Translations under genes and position numbers: made by a program
Shown here: one piece after another, positions 14,786-17,724 of the stretch
Position numbering within the stretch: the stretch's first letter is position 1
How the letters are laid out: each line of letters opens with the position of its first letter
Source: Porphyromonadaceae bacterium UBA4259
GTDB taxonomy: Bacteria; Bacteroidota; Bacteroidia; Bacteroidales; Muribaculaceae
NCBI GenBank assembly: GCA_002396125.1
Contig: DGWL01000029.1
Coordinates: 1-17,724 of the forward strand
Direction: 5' to 3'
DNA length: 17,724 nucleotides
The notes under the pieces: model-generated
Database searches by the model: none
Told to the model about the DNA's origin: nothing
The model's input: only the letters and a program-made list of their open reading frames with translations

Positions 14786-16558
14786 TCAGTCTTTGGATGA
14801 ATGTGCATTGCCTCGTTCAATTAGGGAGTCAAACACCTTGAAGGCGTTTTGTACTGTATTGTGTAGCAACTCTTCGGCTGGCAGGTGGATGTTTTGTTGC
14901 ACCTCAATGCCGAAAGCGGTTACGCGCACCTCTGAGTTGTTGCGGTGGTCATGTGTTTGAAGAAACCACTCTTTGGCAATGTTTCGGTCAGTGAGCGCCT
15001 CGCGCTGCTTGGTGGTGAGTCCATGCAGTTCCAGCACGGGGCGGCCCACATTGTTCTTGCTGGGTGCGAGAGTGACCTCTCCGCTGTGGGCGTCCAGCAC
15101 TATGCCGTCGGGCGATGTTGCAAGGCGCAGGCTGTATTTTTCTTTCCCTTGATTGTAGATTGCGGCCATTGCCTTTTGGTAGGCATTCACGCGATCCACT
15201 CCAATGCCCTCATATCCTGATGTGGCAACGCTTGCCTGCCCATCGACCAGTTCGCGAATGAAGTGGGCTGGGGCCAAGTTGTTGTAAACGTTTTGCAGAA
15301 ACGCGCGTTGCTGTGCATCGTCCATGTTGAGTAGGCCTGTGTTTATTTGCACGTGGCAACGATATACGAGCAAGCGGGTGATTTTTTCCTCTATCTCGTA
15401 GCCCATTGTGCAAAGCCTAAGTCCAAAGCGCTTAACGAACTCGTTGCGCGCAGGCTGCGAGCCAGAGACATGAGTGGAGAACACAAGGTCTTGAGGCGTG
15501 GTGGTGGAGAGCCGCTTGATGCCGAGCAATGGCCAGGAGAAAGTGACCTTGGCTTGAGCTCTTGCCTGCTTAGTGGGCCGCATGTTGATGTAGTAGAACG
15601 TGAAATGATGGCTCACGTCGCAATCACCGAAATGGTTGCGTGTGACCTCAAGAAACGTGGTCATAGGCTTCTGTGCCTCGGCTTGAATGACACCGAGAAG
15701 TCGGTTTTTTACCATAGGGCTCACGTCCTCTTTGACGACATTCTGATACATTAGATGCAATGTCTTGTTGCGCTCAACGGTGGAGGCGGGCAGGGCAACT
15801 GCATTGACCAACCATTTCAAATCTTCCTCAGTGGGTTGTTGGTTCAAATCGAAGAAGTTTGCTCCCTTCAAGTAACAGATATATTGCATGACCCCAGAAC
15901 TCAGTTCCACGTCATTATTCCTGATCATAGGATATACGTCATCTTCGAGCCACGGCAGGATGTGCTCGCGATAGCTTGCCGCCACATAACGTGCTCCTTC
16001 GAGTGGATTGCCCTCGGTAGGTGGGTCGCAGATGCCTAGTTGTGTCATCACATTGACGCTGTCGCTGTCATTTGGGTCCCCTCCGTCGCGGGTGAGATAG
16101 ACCACCCATATTTTGTCGGTGCTCTTGCCGTCATCGGTCGGGAAAATGGCTTTATCTTCCTTTATCGAATTGATATAACTTCCAAGTTGGTTCTTTCCAT
16201 CGCTGGCACCGTTCACTTTGTTCTCGATGATAATTGCGAACGCGTCGGGAATCCAGATTAGCCCGTCGATACGCTTTCCGCCACAGGTTCTTTCGCAGTC
16301 AAACTGTAAGCTGCTGTGTGTGTCTTGACATTGATCCAAGGCATTCACTCCCCATCGCTCGAGTAGGCATTGCAGGAAAAGATGACTACCACAATCGCAA
16401 TGCTGGAGTAGTTGCATCAGAATGTTGGTGTGCGAATTCTCAACGATATTTCCTTGCTGCAGGTCCAAGACGTTGAAACGATAGGGTTCATCATGTCTTT
16501 TGCCCTCGTTGAGGAACACCTCAAACTTTTTGATTAAGTCCTGTGTTTCTGTTTTCAT
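14786..16558 (-). CDS. Second PD-(D/E)XK nuclease-superfamily protein (PDDEXK_4-like)
   Basis: A 590-residue protein with the same N-terminal layout as its neighbour: NIVENSHTNILMQLLQH (37-53), KRIDGLIW with D98, FAIIIENKV with E112 and K114, and KNQLGSYI with Q124. These residues are those of an active PD-(D/E)XK site. The long C-terminal part (about 240-590) is unrecognised and may bind the target. Its composition is close to the chromosomal genes (35 GC of 60 in the row at 15421), unlike the AT-rich nuclease, so the two probably arrived separately. The ATG at 16558 is the only good start. No consensus promoter is seen upstream. Confidence 0.78.
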   Translation of the reverse strand: MKTETQDLIKKFEVFLNEGKRHDEPYRFNVLDLQQGNIVENSHTNILMQLLQHCDCGSHLFLQCLLERWGVNALDQCQDTHSSLQFDCERTCGGKRIDGLIWIPDAFAIIIENKVNGASDGKNQLGSYINSIKEDKAIFPTDDGKSTDKIWVVYLTRDGGDPNDSDSVNVMTQLGICDPPTEGNPLEGARYVAASYREHILPWLEDDVYPMIRNNDVELSSGVMQYICYLKGANFFDLNQQPTEEDLKWLVNAVALPASTVERNKTLHLMYQNVVKEDVSPMVKNRLLGVIQAEAQKPMTTFLEVTRNHFGDCDVSHHFTFYYINMRPTKQARAQAKVTFSWPLLGIKRLSTTTPQDLVFSTHVSGSQPARNEFVKRFGLRLCTMGYEIEEKITRLLVYRCHVQINTGLLNMDDAQQRAFLQNVYNNLAPAHFIRELVDGQASVATSGYEGIGVDRVNAYQKAMAAIYNQGKEKYSLRLATSPDGIVLDAHSGEVTLAPSKNNVGRPVLELHGLTTKQREALTDRNIAKEWFLQTHDHRNNSEVRVTAFGIEVQQNIHLPAEELLHNTVQNAFKVFDSLIERGNAHSSKD

Positions 16559-16654
16559 ATAATTTGATTTTGTGATTTTTTATGGGGATTGGTGGGTTTG
16601 TCCTTGTGCCTTTATATATTAATATAGGTGTAAGCTGGAGTGGCACAGGCCGCC

Positions 16655-16704
16655 GGGGTTAGGGTGGGCTGTGCTTTTGGGGTGGGTAGGTGGGTGATAA
16701 TGGG
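16655..16704 (+). other. Guanine-rich, G-quadruplex-capable stretch
   Basis: The plus strand carries runs of three or four G. GGGG (16679-16682), GGG (16684-16686), GGG (16692-16694) and GGG (16702-16704) have loops of 1, 5 and 7 bases, meeting the usual quadruplex rule. Further G runs lie at 16655-16658, 16662-16664 and 16666-16668. It is in the gap between divergent genes, about 100-150 bases upstream of the 590-residue nuclease gene start, on its template strand. No gene is seen from 16559 to 17012. Confidence 0.5.
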
Positions 16705-16896
16705 TGGTTAGATTGTGCTGGCGCAATTGGTGGGGGTAAAATACTGTAGCTCAATGCGTTAGTGTGGTGTATTGAGCGTGTGTGTTGTATTTCGCATTTC
16801 AATCGCATTACTATGGTCATGATAATAGTTTTATCCCGATTGCAAATTTAGCGTGGATTTGTGTGTCTTGCAATAGCTTGATTATAAATAATTTAT

Positions 16897-16935
16897 GTCC
16901 ATTTTGGTCCATTAGCCGTTCATTTTGGTTCATTA
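16897..16935 (+). promoter_or_regulatory. Tandem operator-like direct repeats
   Basis: GTCCATTTTGGTCCATTA (16897-16914) and GTTCATTTTGGTTCATTA (16918-16935) agree at 16 of 18 positions. Their starts are 21 bases apart, two turns of the helix, so a protein could bind both on one face. They lie 43 bases upstream of the -33 box of the following gene. They may be the binding site of an activator or of the gene's own product. Confidence 0.5.
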
Positions 16936-16977
16936 TGTTTTTTTAGGAAATGAGATGTTGTGGTAGTGCGATTTTTC

Positions 16978-17008
16978 TTTGTGAATGGGTGGAATTTTGT
17001 TACTTTTG
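16978..17008 (+). promoter_or_regulatory. Promoter of the right-end gene
   Basis: TTTG (16978-16981), a 19-base spacer and TACTTTTG (17001-17008) match the Bacteroidetes consensus at both boxes. The ATG at 17013 follows after only 4 bases, so the message would be nearly leaderless. This decides the start at 17013 rather than 16950. Confidence 0.7.
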
Positions 17009-17012
17009 TGGC

Positions 17013-17621
17013 ATGAAAGACAACAAAAAGACAGATGCCGTGATGATGGCGCTGCTGCGGGAGCGCGTTGAGGAGGTTACAAAGCGGCCTATGAAGTCGC
17101 CACGCGACTTTGAATGGCTCAGTGAGAGACTCGGCGAGATGGGGGAGAGCATGTCGACTTCCACCATCAAGCGCTGCTGGGGCTATGTGGATGCCGACGT
17201 TACGCCTCGCCTCCGCACTCTCGACATCCTGGCACGCTACATAGGCTACCGCGACTATGAGCACTTTGCTGTGGCTCACAACACGCTCGAGGACGACACA
17301 CCCAGTGCTCCGGTGCACGGCACCACGCTGCGCCCGTCGGTGGATCTCGACATTAACGACCGCGTGATGCTCACGTGGCAACCCGGGCGTGTGTGCGTGA
17401 TTAGGTATCTGGGCAATGAGCAGTTTGTTGTTGAGCGCTCCGAGCGCACTCGCCTGCAACCGGGCAACACTTTCAACTGCGGAATCATCATTGAGGGCGA
17501 ACAGCTATATCTTCACAACCTCATCACCGAAGGTCGCAAGCCCACCAACTACGTGTGCGGCAAGCTAAACGGTATCCACTTCAAAGTGCTCACACAGGGA
17601 TGTGACGCGAACCGCCAGTGA
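17013..17621 (+). CDS. Small protein of unknown function with a putative DNA-binding N-terminus
   Basis: A 202-residue soluble protein from ATG 17013; an upstream in-frame ATG at 16950 would place the promoter inside the gene. Residues about 25-85 (SPRDFEWLSERLG, STSTIKRCWGYVDAD, RLRTLDILARYIGYRDYEHF) form a helical pattern like a helix-turn-helix, with STIKRCWGY as the possible recognition part. Residues about 105-195 look like a small beta domain (VMLTWQPGRVCVIRYLGNEQF then LYLHNLIT). I believe such proteins are common in Bacteroidales, but I do not know a function. A regulatory role is inferred from the fold and from the direct repeats upstream. Confidence 0.7.
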   Translation: MKDNKKTDAVMMALLRERVEEVTKRPMKSPRDFEWLSERLGEMGESMSTSTIKRCWGYVDADVTPRLRTLDILARYIGYRDYEHFAVAHNTLEDDTPSAPVHGTTLRPSVDLDINDRVMLTWQPGRVCVIRYLGNEQFVVERSERTRLQPGNTFNCGIIIEGEQLYLHNLITEGRKPTNYVCGKLNGIHFKVLTQGCDANRQ

Positions 17622-17656
17622 GTCACCCCGCCGGCATATTATTAAGACAATTACGG

Positions 17657-17676
17657 ACCAATCGCAAATAATTGGT
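17657..17676 (+). terminator. Possible terminator after the right-end gene
   Basis: ACCAAT (17657-17662) and ATTGGT (17671-17676) form a perfect 6-bp stem with an 8-base loop, extendable by GACAA/TTGTC around a bulge. A T-rich stretch follows. The stem is AT-rich, so the call is weak. Confidence 0.35.
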
Positions 17677-17724
17677 TTGTCATGTTGTTGTCCTTTGTTG
17701 TTTTTGTTTGATGAAAAAATCCCA

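Overview
The window looks like a chromosomal segment of a gut-type Bacteroidales bacterium (Bacteroidota; Muribaculaceae or Prevotella-like is my best guess). The evidence is a secreted protein with a type IX secretion type-B C-terminal domain, several TTTG/N19-20/TAnnTTTG promoters of the Bacteroidetes primary sigma factor, a UvrA of the form lacking the first CXXC pair, and a BspA-like leucine-rich protein. There are no rRNA, tRNA or CRISPR features. The family calls come from reading motifs; no database search was possible.

Left part (1-8183, mostly + strand, GC-rich). A membrane protein runs off the left edge on the minus strand. Divergent from it is a radical SAM/SPASM enzyme followed by a small lipoprotein. 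The lipoprotein carries two YG-RPNP motifs and a C-terminal acyl-carrier-like fold without the phosphopantetheine serine, so the pair looks like a maturase and its substrate. Next come a T9SS type-B cargo protein and a tight three-gene run: lytic transglycosylase, UvrA and a secreted LRR protein, with a 3-base gap and then an ATGA overlap.

Middle (8167-11364, minus strand). A transmembrane Ser/Thr kinase converges on the LRR gene with overlapping 3' ends. Upstream of it lies 0.45 kb of non-coding DNA filled with triloop hairpins and an element of about 270 bases bounded by inverted repeats. Then comes a YefM/YoeB-type toxin-antitoxin pair with a well-formed promoter, a strong hairpin terminator, and a proline-rich protein with a PH-like C-terminus.

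AT-rich accessory island (about 11370-14780, minus strand). This is the most interesting part. It holds a candidate graspetide (omega-ester/amide-crosslinked RiPP) cluster: a 97-residue Gly/Ser/Thr-rich, acid-tailed precursor, an MvdC/MvdD-like ATP-grasp ligase and a GNAT acetyltransferase, spaced 11 and 5 bases apart. Upstream is a PD-(D/E)XK nuclease-fold gene bracketed by two 43-base direct repeats exactly 1300 bases apart. A second, GC-richer PD-(D/E)XK protein follows at 14786-16558.

Right end. The region between divergent genes holds a guanine-rich, quadruplex-capable stretch and two 18-base direct repeats on a 21-base pitch. These lie upstream of a consensus promoter for a small protein of unknown function whose N-terminus looks DNA-binding.
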